Of a stretch of 9,415 nucleotides of DNA, positions 1 through 5,787 are shown piece after piece; the first letter of the stretch is position 1, and every line of letters starts with the position of its first letter. The notes under the pieces are model-generated. The model had not been told where the DNA came from and made no database searches. It was given only the letters and a program-made list of their open reading frames with translations. Both the position numbers and the translations under genes were made by a program. Source of the stretch: Bacteroidota bacterium (GTDB lineage: Bacteria > Bacteroidota > Bacteroidia > Bacteroidales > Prolixibacteraceae); contig JABMPI010000378.1 in assembly GCA_013203755.1 (NCBI GenBank), forward strand, positions 1-9,415, read 5' to 3'.

Positions 1-383
1 CCATAGAAGATACTGCACTTGCTTTGGGTGAAGCATTTAAAAATGCCGTTGGCAATAAATTGGGCATGGAACGTTATGGTTTCTGTTTGCCAATGGACGA
101 CTGTTTATCTATGGTAGCCATCGATTTTGGTGGTCGACCGTGGTTAATGTGGGAGGCAGATTTTAAACGCGAAAAAGTAGGTGACATGCCCACCGAAATG
201 TTTATGCATTTTTTTAAATCGTTTTCGGATGCAGCTTTGTGTAACCTCAATATAAAAGCTGAAGGCACAAACGAACACCATAAAATTGAGGCTATTTTTA
301 AAGCCCTGGCAAAGGCAATAAAAATGGCAATTAAAAGAGACGTATTTAATTTTGAATTGCCTTCAACAAAGGGGAAACTTTAA
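1..383 (+). CDS. hisB: Imidazoleglycerol-phosphate dehydratase domain, C-terminal part (HisB), 5'-truncated by window edge
   Basis: The reading frame is open from base 3 and gives 126 residues. It begins IEDTALALGEA, the tail of the HHTxEDTALALG metal-binding motif of imidazoleglycerol-phosphate dehydratase. The second Mn-binding motif, EHHKIE, is seen at 273-290, with histidines at 276-281 and the glutamate at 288-290. The end, LPSTKGKL, is the usual C-terminus of the family. The enzyme dehydrates imidazole glycerol phosphate to imidazole acetol phosphate in cytoplasmic histidine synthesis. In many Bacteroidota it is fused to an N-terminal histidinol-phosphatase domain; that part would lie upstream of the window and cannot be judged here. 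The next gene starts 148 bp downstream, across a spacer with two repeat elements, so co-transcription with purU is uncertain. Confidence 0.96.
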   Translation, partial: IEDTALALGEAFKNAVGNKLGMERYGFCLPMDDCLSMVAIDFGGRPWLMWEADFKREKVGDMPTEMFMHFFKSFSDAALCNLNIKAEGTNEHHKIEAIFKALAKAIKMAIKRDVFNFELPSTKGKL

Positions 384-395
384 ATTGAAAGACAT

Positions 396-438
396 TTTGA
401 CTACACTCAATATGAAGGTCAGACTGAGCAAAGTCGAA
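396..438. repeat. Imperfect inverted repeat in the hisB-purU spacer, resembling a dispersed Bacteroidota intergenic element
   Basis: The left arm TTTGACTACACTCA (396-409) and right arm TGAGCAAAGTCGAA (425-438) pair at 10 of 14 positions around a 15-nt loop. From memory, elements of the form GACTxCxCTCA...TGAGCxAAGTC occur many times in intergenic DNA of Bacteroidota genomes, so this is probably a short dispersed palindrome, not a gene-specific site. No T-run follows it, which argues against an intrinsic terminator. Copy number cannot be assessed from one window. Confidence 0.55.
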
Positions 439-497
439 GTCCCATATTATATATGAAAAACATGTTAATAAAATTAATACAAAATATGATGATTAAT

Positions 498-516
498 ACT
501 TCGGTCTTCCGACTTC
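498..516 (-). repeat. Microrepeat copy 1 (GAAGTCGGAAGACCGAAGT on the minus strand)
   Basis: This 19-bp sequence, read on the minus strand, matches the plus-strand sequence at 1972-1990 at 18 of 19 positions. It ends 15 bp before the purU start codon, so it probably forms part of the purU leader. With copy 2 it brackets purU and the following thioredoxin-fold gene in inverted orientation. Its GAAGTCGGAAGAC core resembles short repeats that I recall as common in Bacteroidota spacers. Confidence 0.7.
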
Positions 517-531
517 CAACAATTCTTAAAT

Positions 532-1416
532 ATGAAAACAATAAAACCACTTCGCGAGAAGAAAAATACAGCAACGTTACTGATTCACTGTCCCGACCAG
601 CAAGGGATTTTGGCAATTGTTACCGAATTTCTGAATCAGAACAAAGGAAATATTATTTACCTCGACCAGCACGTTGACCGACAAGAGAAGATCTTTTACA
701 TGCGCGTAGAATGGGAGTTGAAAAATTTTGCTATTCCCACCAATAAAATAGGTGAATATTTTGAAACGCTAATTGCCACTCCTCTGCAAATGACCTGGCG
801 GATTTATTCATCGAATACAATCCCACGAATGGCACTTTTTGTTTCGAAAATGCCACACTGTTTATTTGATATTTTAGCCAGGTACACAGCTGGCGAATGG
901 GATGTTGAGATTCCAATAATTATTAGCAACCACGAAACATTAAGACCTGTTGCCGAACGTTTTGGAATCGATTTTCATTATGCCCCAATTACCAAAGAGA
1001 ATAAAACTGAACAGGAAGCATCTGAATTGGAATTGCTTCAAAAAAACAATATCGATTTTATTGTTTTGGCTCGCTACATGCAAATACTTTCGGGAGATTT
1101 TGTAGATAATTTCCCCAATAAAGTAATTAATATTCATCACTCGTTTTTGCCGGCGTTTGCAGGTGCTAAACCTTACCACGCGGCACACGAACGTGGAGTA
1201 AAAATTATTGGAGCAACCAGTCATTATGTTACTTCCGATTTAGATGCCGGGCCAATTATCTATCAAGATGTTACCCGATGCAGCCACGTAGACACCGTAC
1301 AAAGTTTAATTCGCAAAGGACGCGATTTAGAAAAAATTGTACTTTCGCAGGCAGTATATAAACACCTGCAACGGAAGATATTGGTTTTTAAAAACAGAAC
1401 CGTTGTATTTAATTAA
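532..1416 (+). CDS. purU: Formyltetrahydrofolate deformylase (PurU)
   Basis: This 294-residue protein hydrolyses 10-formyltetrahydrofolate to tetrahydrofolate and formate, balancing the one-carbon pool and supplying formate for PurT-type purine synthesis. An N-terminal ACT domain spans about residues 14-90 (CPDQQGILAIVTEF and IIYLDQHVD are typical of PurU). A formyl-transferase domain follows from about 98 to 277. The catalytic Asn-His pair is N200 and H202 in NIHHSFLPAF, and the catalytic Asp is D238 in SDLDAGPIIY, by analogy with GAR transformylase Asn106, His108 and Asp144. The length matches the family (about 280-290) with a slightly long basic N-terminus. The ATG at 532 puts the ACT domain just after the start. 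The thioredoxin-fold gene begins 7 bp after the stop, suggesting co-transcription. Its position between hisB and hisH is unusual, although histidine and purine synthesis share AICAR as an intermediate. Confidence 0.96.
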   Translation: MKTIKPLREKKNTATLLIHCPDQQGILAIVTEFLNQNKGNIIYLDQHVDRQEKIFYMRVEWELKNFAIPTNKIGEYFETLIATPLQMTWRIYSSNTIPRMALFVSKMPHCLFDILARYTAGEWDVEIPIIISNHETLRPVAERFGIDFHYAPITKENKTEQEASELELLQKNNIDFIVLARYMQILSGDFVDNFPNKVINIHHSFLPAFAGAKPYHAAHERGVKIIGATSHYVTSDLDAGPIIYQDVTRCSHVDTVQSLIRKGRDLEKIVLSQAVYKHLQRKILVFKNRTVVFN

Positions 1417-1423
1417 TTGAATA

Positions 1424-1972
1424 ATGAAACGACTACTAACCATTTTATTTATAAGTACAATTGCTGTAAGCAGTTTTGCCCAATTAACAAAAGTTCCAAC
1501 GCAAGATATCCCTGCTGAATATGGATACATTTTAAAACAAGGTCAGCAAATACCCGAGATTGAGTTTAAACTTACGGATGGAACAAGCGTAAAAACAAGC
1601 GATTTAAAAGGTAAAGTTGTAATGCTACAATTTACTGCAAGTTGGTGTTCAGTTTGCCGAAAAGAGATGCCTCACATTGAGAAAGACATCTGGCAAAAAC
1701 ATAAAAACAACAAAAATTTTGTACTTTTTGGAGTTGACATGGACGAACCTCTTGATAAAGTAAAAAAGTTTGAAAAGGAAATGAAAATTACTTATCCGCT
1801 GGCATTAGACCCAGGTGCTAAAATATTTTACACATTTGCCGCGCAAGGAGCAGGAGTAACAAGAAATGTAATAATTGGGAAAGACGGTAAAATTGCATAC
1901 ATGACTCGTTTATTTAAAAAAGATGAGTTTAATGAAATGAAGGAAGTAATTGATTTCTTGTTGGAAAGCTAG
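1424..1972 (+). CDS. Secreted TlpA/ResA-like thioredoxin-fold protein with WCSVC motif
   Basis: The protein has 182 residues. Residues 1-20 form a signal peptide (basic MKR, hydrophobic LLTILFISTIAVSS, cleavage near FAQ), so it is probably periplasmic. The mature part has the AhpC/TSA-Redoxin layout of ResA/TlpA proteins: a PEIEFKLTDGTSVKTSDLKG segment (44-63), then QFTASWCSVCRKEMPHIE with the redox pair C75 and C78, then FVLFGVDMD (99-106). The usual cis-proline position reads GVTRNVII (144-151), with Thr146 where most thioredoxins have Pro. From memory, related Bacteroidota proteins also show VTRN, so this may be a subfamily trait. The likely role is thiol-disulfide exchange in the envelope, perhaps cytochrome c maturation or general reduction; the substrate is unknown. 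It begins 7 bp after purU, and its stop codon overlaps the microrepeat at 1972. Confidence 0.88.
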   Translation: MKRLLTILFISTIAVSSFAQLTKVPTQDIPAEYGYILKQGQQIPEIEFKLTDGTSVKTSDLKGKVVMLQFTASWCSVCRKEMPHIEKDIWQKHKNNKNFVLFGVDMDEPLDKVKKFEKEMKITYPLALDPGAKIFYTFAAQGAGVTRNVIIGKDGKIAYMTRLFKKDEFNEMKEVIDFLLES

Positions 1973-1990
1973 AAGTCGGAAGACGGAAGT
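1972..1990 (+). repeat. Microrepeat copy 2 (GAAGTCGGAAGACGGAAGT)
   Basis: The repeat starts at the last base of the preceding stop codon and is followed by CAGAAGT, a further partial GAAGT unit, so the stretch 1972-1997 looks like degenerate tandem GAAGTCG units. It matches the inverted copy at 498-516 at 18 of 19 positions. It lies in the 61-bp spacer upstream of hisH. Confidence 0.7.
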
Positions 1991-2033
1991 CAGAAGTTAC
2001 TAAGAGCATTAAATTCGAAACTTGAAACTGTTT

Positions 2034-2633
2034 ATGAAAATAGTAATAATAAAATACAACGCCGGAAATATTGAGTCTGTAAACAACGCACTTAACCGTT
2101 TGGGAGTAAGTGCTGAAATTACTGCCGACCCAGATAAAATAAGAAATGCCGACAAAGTTATTTTTCCGGGTGTTGGAGAGGCAAGCACCACCATGGAATA
2201 TTTGCGCAAACACAATCTCGATGAACTGATAGTTTCGTTAAAACAACCCGTTTTGGGAATTTGCCTGGGATTACAATTAATGTGTTCCCATTCCGAAGAA
2301 AACGACACCAAATGTTTGGGTATTTTTGATGAAAAAGTAAAACGATTTATCCCAAAACCTGGGGAAGAATACGTTACGAAAGTTCCACACATGGGATGGA
2401 ATTCAATTACCAATTTAAAAAGTAGACTTTTTTCGGTGGATACTGAAGAACAGTACGTTTACTTTGTTCACTCGTTTTATGCAGGAATGGGAGAACACAC
2501 AGCTGCAACCTGTAATTACATTCTGCCTTTTAGTGCTGCATTGCAAAAAGACAATTTTTATGCTACCCAATTTCACCCTGAAAAAAGCGGTTCGGTTGGG
2601 GCAAAAATATTAGAAAACTTTATTAACCTTTAA
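2034..2633 (+). CDS. hisH: Imidazole glycerol phosphate synthase, glutaminase subunit (HisH)
   Basis: This 199-residue class I glutamine amidotransferase releases ammonia from glutamine and passes it to HisF, which closes the imidazole ring and frees AICAR. The start MKIVIIKYNAGNIESV is the canonical HisH N-terminus. The oxyanion region is FPGVGEAS (44-51), the nucleophile is C77 in GICLGLQLM, and the catalytic His-Glu pair is H181 and E183 in QFHPEKSG. VPHMGWNSI (117-125) is also typical. An in-frame TTG at 2022 would add four residues, but the ATG at 2034 gives the conserved start and was chosen. The partner hisF and hisA are not in the window; argB follows after 15 bp and is probably co-transcribed. 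HisH does not work alone, so hisF must be elsewhere in the genome. Confidence 0.96.
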   Translation: MKIVIIKYNAGNIESVNNALNRLGVSAEITADPDKIRNADKVIFPGVGEASTTMEYLRKHNLDELIVSLKQPVLGICLGLQLMCSHSEENDTKCLGIFDEKVKRFIPKPGEEYVTKVPHMGWNSITNLKSRLFSVDTEEQYVYFVHSFYAGMGEHTAATCNYILPFSAALQKDNFYATQFHPEKSGSVGAKILENFINL

Positions 2634-2648
2634 CACGTTATTTCAATT

Positions 2649-3416
2649 ATGGATAGGCTAACAATTATAAAAGTAGGCGGTAAAGTTGTAGAGGAACCGG
2701 AATCGTTAAAAGCTCTTTTAGACCAGTTCAGCAAAGTTTCGGGAAACAAAATTCTGGTACATGGCGGTGGTCGAACGGCCACAATTATTGCCGGCAAACT
2801 TGGTATTGAAACCAAAATGGTTGACGGCCGCCGGATTACCGATGCCGAAATGTTAGAAGTTGTAACAATGGTTTATGGGGGTTTGGTGAACAAACGAATT
2901 GTTGCCGGATTACAAGCACGCAACTGCAATGCAATTGGTTTAACCGGTGCCGATCTCGACCTCATTCGAGCAAAAAAACGCCCGGTAAAAGATATTGACT
3001 ACGGTTTTGTTGGCGATGTGGACGATGTAAATACCCGCGAATTGCGACTGCTGTTAAACGAAAATGTTATTCCTGTAATCGCTCCGCTTACCCACGATGG
3101 AAAAGGAAACCTGCTTAATACAAATGCAGATACAATTGCCTCTGAACTTGCCACCGAGCTTTCCAACCATTTTAGTGTTTACCTTTTTTACTGTTTCGAA
3201 AAAAGAGGTGTTTTACTGAACCCAAATGATGAATCGACTGTAATTCACGATTTAGACCTGACTCTTTTTAACAAATACAAAAAAGAAGGTATAATAAGTG
3301 CTGGTATGATTCCAAAACTTGACAATGGTTTTCGTGCAAAACAAAAAGGGGTAAAAGAAGTGCTAATTACCAACCCGGAAAATATTGCCACCGGAAGAGG
3401 AACAAGGTTGGTTTAG
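2649..3416 (+). CDS. argB: Acetylglutamate kinase family (ArgB), N-acyl-glutamate 5-kinase
   Basis: This 255-residue amino-acid kinase phosphorylates the gamma-carboxyl of N-acylated glutamate, the second step of arginine synthesis, in the cytoplasm. K8 lies in the phosphate-binding IIKVGGKV segment, LVHGGGR (36-42) is the substrate glycine loop, and VDGRRITD (58-65) has the conserved arginine. NTNADT is at 157-162 and ISAGMIPKL at 216-224, with K223 near ATP. The second motif is normally S-G-G-M; here Ala218 replaces Gly. The length resembles E. coli ArgB, without the N-terminal helix of arginine-inhibited hexameric kinases, so feedback inhibition by arginine is less likely. Bacteroides and relatives are known to use N-succinyl intermediates for later steps, so the true substrate may be N-succinylglutamate; the sequence does not settle this. 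It follows hisH by 15 bp, and no clear terminator follows its stop. Confidence 0.92.
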   Translation: MDRLTIIKVGGKVVEEPESLKALLDQFSKVSGNKILVHGGGRTATIIAGKLGIETKMVDGRRITDAEMLEVVTMVYGGLVNKRIVAGLQARNCNAIGLTGADLDLIRAKKRPVKDIDYGFVGDVDDVNTRELRLLLNENVIPVIAPLTHDGKGNLLNTNADTIASELATELSNHFSVYLFYCFEKRGVLLNPNDESTVIHDLDLTLFNKYKKEGIISAGMIPKLDNGFRAKQKGVKEVLITNPENIATGRGTRLV

Positions 3417-3479
3417 CTTAACTTTAAACCAAACAAATAACACTTCCACTACACCAATAAAAGAATAGATGCATAAATT

Positions 3480-3502
3480 TTGAAATGGAAAATCCATTTC
3501 AA
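3480..3502. repeat. Perfect inverted repeat with 10-bp arms downstream of argB
   Basis: TTGAAATGGA (3480-3489) and TCCATTTCAA (3493-3502) are exact reverse complements separated by AAA. An overlapping smaller palindrome, CAATTTGAATTG, covers 3500-3511. No T-run follows, so it is a poor intrinsic terminator. It may instead be an operator or a 3'-end stabilising hairpin for the argB transcript. The rest of 3417-3618 is AT-rich with no coding potential that I can support. Confidence 0.6.
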
Positions 3503-3593
3503 TTTGAATTGAAAAACATCAGGACAATTTCATCAAATGCTCATTTTAAAATTATTTTGTAAATTCTTAAATTGATAAAAAATAATCGCTAAG

Positions 3594-3607
3594 TTAGCTT
3601 TTGTCAA
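3594..3607. promoter_or_regulatory. Possible degenerate Fnr-type half-palindrome upstream of the regulator gene
   Basis: TTAGC-TTTT-GTCAA has a right half identical to that of the perfect dyad at 4399-4412, and the shared stretch TTTGTCAATTTA occurs both at 3600-3611 and at 4406-4417. If the downstream regulator binds TTGAC-N4-GTCAA, this would be a weaker autoregulatory site 60 bp before its start codon. The left half matches only 3 of 5 positions, so this is tentative. Confidence 0.3.
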
Positions 3608-3618
3608 TTTATAAATTT

Positions 3619-3652
3619 AATGAGATTAATAATTATCATTATTAATCTCATT
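3619..3652. promoter_or_regulatory. Perfect 15-bp inverted repeat directly upstream of the regulator start
   Basis: AATGAGATTAATAAT (3619-3633) and ATTATTAATCTCATT (3638-3652) are exact reverse complements around a TATC loop. The structure ends 14 nt before the GTG start of the Crp/Fnr-type gene. As DNA it could be an operator or promoter element; as RNA it would fold into a long A-U hairpin next to the initiation codon and could limit translation. No T-run follows on either strand, so a terminator is unlikely. Confidence 0.65.
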
Positions 3653-3666
3653 TAAAAGATGTTAAC

Positions 3667-4398
3667 GTGTCTAAAATTATTGAGAAAGATTGTACTATTT
3701 GCGATCAACAAAACAAAGATTGTTGTAAAAATTGCTTTAAAATCCATGAACACAATATTTTTAAGTGTTTAAATGTAGAGCAACTTGACTATTTAATGGA
3801 TAAAAAGCAACGTATCCAATATAATCCCGGAGAAACAATAATCAAACAAAATACCTCTTCAACTCAGGTAATTTGTATAAATGAAGGAATTGCAAAATTA
3901 TATGTTGAAGGCGCAAAAGGAAAAAATCTAATCGTAAAATTAGTTGGCAAAGGTAATTTCATTACCGGAGGCGGTTTATTTAACGGAAATGTTCAGCATT
4001 TTACAATTGCCGCAGTTACTCCTGTTTCTTGTTGCTTAATTGATAGTTCAAGACTTTCTAAACTTTTTACCGAAAACAACGACTTTGCTGTTGAATTGAT
4101 GCGGCACCATGCAGTACGCGGTAATAATCTGCTCAAAAAAATGGTTAATCTTACCCAAAAATATATGCCTGGTCGGGTTGCCGATACACTACTCTATTTA
4201 AAAAACGATATTTTCAAAGAAAATCCTTTTAAAATGCCGTTAACCCGACAGGATCTGGCGGACATGTCGAACATGACAAAAGAGAGTCTTGTTCGTATCC
4301 TTCAACAGTTTAAAGAATCTAAACTCATTAAAACACAGGGCAGTACAATAGAAATTTTGGACGAAAATTCATTATTGTCAATTAGTAAAAATGGATAG
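3667..4398 (+). CDS. Crp/Fnr-family transcriptional regulator with N-terminal cysteine cluster
   Basis: The protein has 243 residues: a cysteine-rich N-terminus, a cyclic-nucleotide-binding-like beta-roll at about 45-130 (YNPGETIIKQ, GNFITGGGLF), a long dimerisation helix at about 132-168, and a C-terminal winged helix from about 190. The HTH reads LTRQDLADMSNMTKESLVRILQQF (192-215), so the recognition helix carries E206 and R210 in the pattern ExxVR, against ExxSR in E. coli FNR. Cysteines at 9, 12, 19, 20, 23 and 34, with 122 and 123 in the beta-roll, could hold an oxygen- or NO-sensitive iron-sulfur cluster, though the spacing differs from E. coli FNR. The start is GTG: it is the only in-frame start after the stop at 3643, and the first in-frame ATG (M44) would remove the whole cluster. 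The gene lies just upstream of the cytochrome genes on the same strand and is probably their redox regulator. The exact signal is unknown. Confidence 0.9.
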   Translation: MSKIIEKDCTICDQQNKDCCKNCFKIHEHNIFKCLNVEQLDYLMDKKQRIQYNPGETIIKQNTSSTQVICINEGIAKLYVEGAKGKNLIVKLVGKGNFITGGGLFNGNVQHFTIAAVTPVSCCLIDSSRLSKLFTENNDFAVELMRHHAVRGNNLLKKMVNLTQKYMPGRVADTLLYLKNDIFKENPFKMPLTRQDLADMSNMTKESLVRILQQFKESKLIKTQGSTIEILDENSLLSISKNG

Positions 4399-4412
4399 TT
4401 GACATTTGTCAA
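4399..4412. promoter_or_regulatory. Perfect Fnr/Crp-like dyad TTGACATTTGTCAA
   Basis: The 14-bp sequence has perfect 6-bp arms (TTGACA/TGTCAA) around TT and has the size and TTGA-N6-TCAA form of sites bound by Fnr/FixK-type regulators. It begins directly after the regulator stop codon and lies about 140 bp upstream of the hexaheme lipoprotein start. It is a good candidate operator for the adjacent regulator. The rest of 4413-4550 is AT-rich leader; I could not place a convincing -33/-7 promoter there. Confidence 0.55.
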
Positions 4413-4550
4413 TTTACATGTTGCCTTAAATCATTTATTGCCTTTGCATATATCATCTTGCATAGCGTGTTTCACACTAGATATGAAAGTACTTTTAGTC
4501 CATAAATAAATATGGAAAAAACAATATTTAATATCTAATCAATTAATGTT

Positions 4551-5714
4551 ATGAAACACAAATCAATTTTAAAATTTATTCTTTTTGCTTTTATCTGCGC
4601 CTTTATGGCTGCTTCTTGCACAAAAGAAGGCCCACAGGGTGCCAATGGAGAGAATGGAGTTAATGGAGAGAATGGAGTTAATGGTATTAATGGTATAAAT
4701 GGTACGGATGGTACTCCCGGTGTAGACGGAAATATGTCTTGCCTTGTTTGCCATACAAAAGCCGGCATGGATGCGTTAAACGGGTTATATGCATATTCAG
4801 GACATAACGCAGCAGCATATGTAAGTTATGCAGGTGGTAGAGGAGGCTGTTCTCCTTGTCATTCAAATGAACTTTTCTTAAATTCACTTTCACAAGCACC
4901 AGGTGTTGCGACTATTGACATCGATTATCCAACTAAAATTTCTTGTAGTACTTGCCATGCAAACCACCAAAGTTTGGAAGATGACATTCCAGCCCCATTA
5001 ACACTTAGTGATGCTGTTGTATCTATAGCAGACGGTACTATTTTGGACTTTAAAGGTCCTTCTAATTTATGTGCTACCTGTCACCAGTCAAGAAGAGATA
5101 AGAGCTATTATCCCAAATCTGAAGCAAAAACCTTTAAAAGAACGTTTACAAAAACAGCTGATATTGCTAGTTATACCCATGCTGCAGTTGGACCTGCAGG
5201 TTATGTACAACTTAATGCAACAGAAGATACTTTAACTGTAGTATTTGATGTACCTACTACACATGTTTATATTAGCAGTACGCATGCCGGACCACATCAC
5301 GGGCCACAGGCAAATACACTTCTTGGTTATGGTGGATATGGCACAACAAGCAAAGGAACTCACGCAAGTGTAGGATGTACTGGTTGCCACATGGGTACCG
5401 TTGAAGGAACAACCGGAGGTCACTCTTTCAACCCAAGTTTAGTTAACTGTAATACATGCCACTCAGGTGCTACTGACTTTGATATCAATGGAAAACGTAC
5501 TGAATTTAATACACGTATGGCTGCTATTCAGGCTGCATTAGAAGAAGCAGGTGCCTTACATGATGGTCACCCAATGTATTCTTCAGTAACAATGGCAGAA
5601 TTTCAAGCTTTCTGGAACTTTATGATGCTTTATGAAGATCATAGCCACGGAGTTCATAATCCTCCTTACTTCGAAACTTTATTGACAGAGGCTGAAACCG
5701 CTTTAGGACTGTAA
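4551..5714 (+). CDS. Hexaheme c-type cytochrome lipoprotein with collagen-like stalk
   Basis: The protein has 387 residues. A lipoprotein signal peptide (1-22) ends in the lipobox AASC with lipidated C23. Residues 27-62 are twelve uninterrupted Gly-X-Y triplets, many of them GxN, forming a collagen-like stalk. Six CXXCH haem sites follow at C64-H68, C100-H104, C132-H136, C174-H178, C276-H280 and C300-H304. A His-rich stretch (THAGPHHGP, 244-252) lies between haems 4 and 5. The C-terminus has DHSHGVHNPPYFETLL (363-378), similar to HNPxY tails of other multiheme cytochromes. I infer a lipid-anchored electron carrier held off the membrane by the stalk, at the periplasmic or outer face of the outer membrane. 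No CXXCK haem site or other known reductase signature is visible. It is followed by a strong terminator and is the first gene downstream of the Fnr-like dyad. The family name is unknown to me. Confidence 0.9.
   Translation: MKHKSILKFILFAFICAFMAASCTKEGPQGANGENGVNGENGVNGINGINGTDGTPGVDGNMSCLVCHTKAGMDALNGLYAYSGHNAAAYVSYAGGRGGCSPCHSNELFLNSLSQAPGVATIDIDYPTKISCSTCHANHQSLEDDIPAPLTLSDAVVSIADGTILDFKGPSNLCATCHQSRRDKSYYPKSEAKTFKRTFTKTADIASYTHAAVGPAGYVQLNATEDTLTVVFDVPTTHVYISSTHAGPHHGPQANTLLGYGGYGTTSKGTHASVGCTGCHMGTVEGTTGGHSFNPSLVNCNTCHSGATDFDINGKRTEFNTRMAAIQAALEEAGALHDGHPMYSSVTMAEFQAFWNFMMLYEDHSHGVHNPPYFETLLTEAETALGL
4644..4679 (+). repeat. Exact 18-bp tandem duplication within the collagen-like stalk
   Basis: AATGGAGAGAATGGAGTT occurs twice in a row (4644-4661, 4662-4679), followed by diverged 9-bp units AATGGTATT, AATGGTATA, AATGGTACG. 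Each 9-bp unit encodes Asn-Gly-X, so unit gain or loss changes stalk length by three residues without breaking the frame. The exact repeat suggests recent slippage or duplication. Confidence 0.9.
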
Positions 5715-5720
5715 TTAATT

Positions 5721-5735
5721 ATGTTAGAATAACAT
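5721..5735. repeat. Small perfect dyad ATGTTA-GAA-TAACAT
   Basis: Six-bp arms around GAA lie 6 bp after the hexaheme gene stop and 19 bp before the terminator stem. It could be an operator for the downstream genes or a minor hairpin; at this size chance is possible. Confidence 0.35.
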
Positions 5736-5754
5736 GATACCTTAAAATAGATAT

Positions 5755-5787
5755 AAAAGACTTCTTATATTTTGAGAAGTCTTTTTT
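5755..5787 (+). terminator. Intrinsic terminator after the hexaheme lipoprotein gene
   Basis: AAAAGACTTCT (5755-5765) pairs perfectly over 11 bp with AGAAGTCTTTT (5775-5785) around a 9-nt loop, and the 3' arm merges into a run of six T (5782-5787). Only 29 nt separate this from the next start codon, so downstream expression probably depends on read-through or on a promoter overlapping the hairpin. Confidence 0.88.

Noticed and set aside
396..438. Terminator after hisB
   Set aside because: The arms pair at only 10 of 14 positions and no T-run follows; a dispersed repeat fits better.
453..677. 74-residue + strand open frame overlapping the purU start
   Set aside because: It overlaps the conserved ACT-domain coding region of purU in another frame and resembles no family I know.
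940..1224. Minus-strand open frames opposite purU, and similar ones at 1929-2213, 2009-2413, 4535-4768, 4687-4899 and 5956-6285
   Set aside because: All lie opposite well-supported genes, and their translations have no recognisable domain or sensible start context.
2022..2033. Alternative TTG start for hisH, four codons upstream
   Set aside because: The ATG at 2034 gives the conserved HisH N-terminus MKIVIIKYNAGN, and ATG starts fit the neighbouring genes.
3619..3652. Intrinsic terminator of the argB operon
   Set aside because: The stem is almost all A-T and no T-run follows on either strand.
3659..3772. ATG at 3659 opening a 37-residue frame just before the regulator
   Set aside because: It is out of frame with the regulator and overlaps its conserved cysteine region; no sign that it is translated.
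4490..4497. Bacteroidota-type -7 element TACTTTTA before the hexaheme gene
   Set aside because: It differs from TAnnTTTG at the last base and no TTTG-like -33 box lies at the expected distance.
4644..4706. CRISPR-like or noncoding repeat array
   Set aside because: The units are contiguous without spacers, stay in frame and encode Gly-X-Y triplets.
4551..5714. NrfA-type or octaheme nitrite/hydroxylamine reductase
   Set aside because: No CXXCK site is present, only six haems are found, and the collagen-like stalk is foreign to those enzymes.
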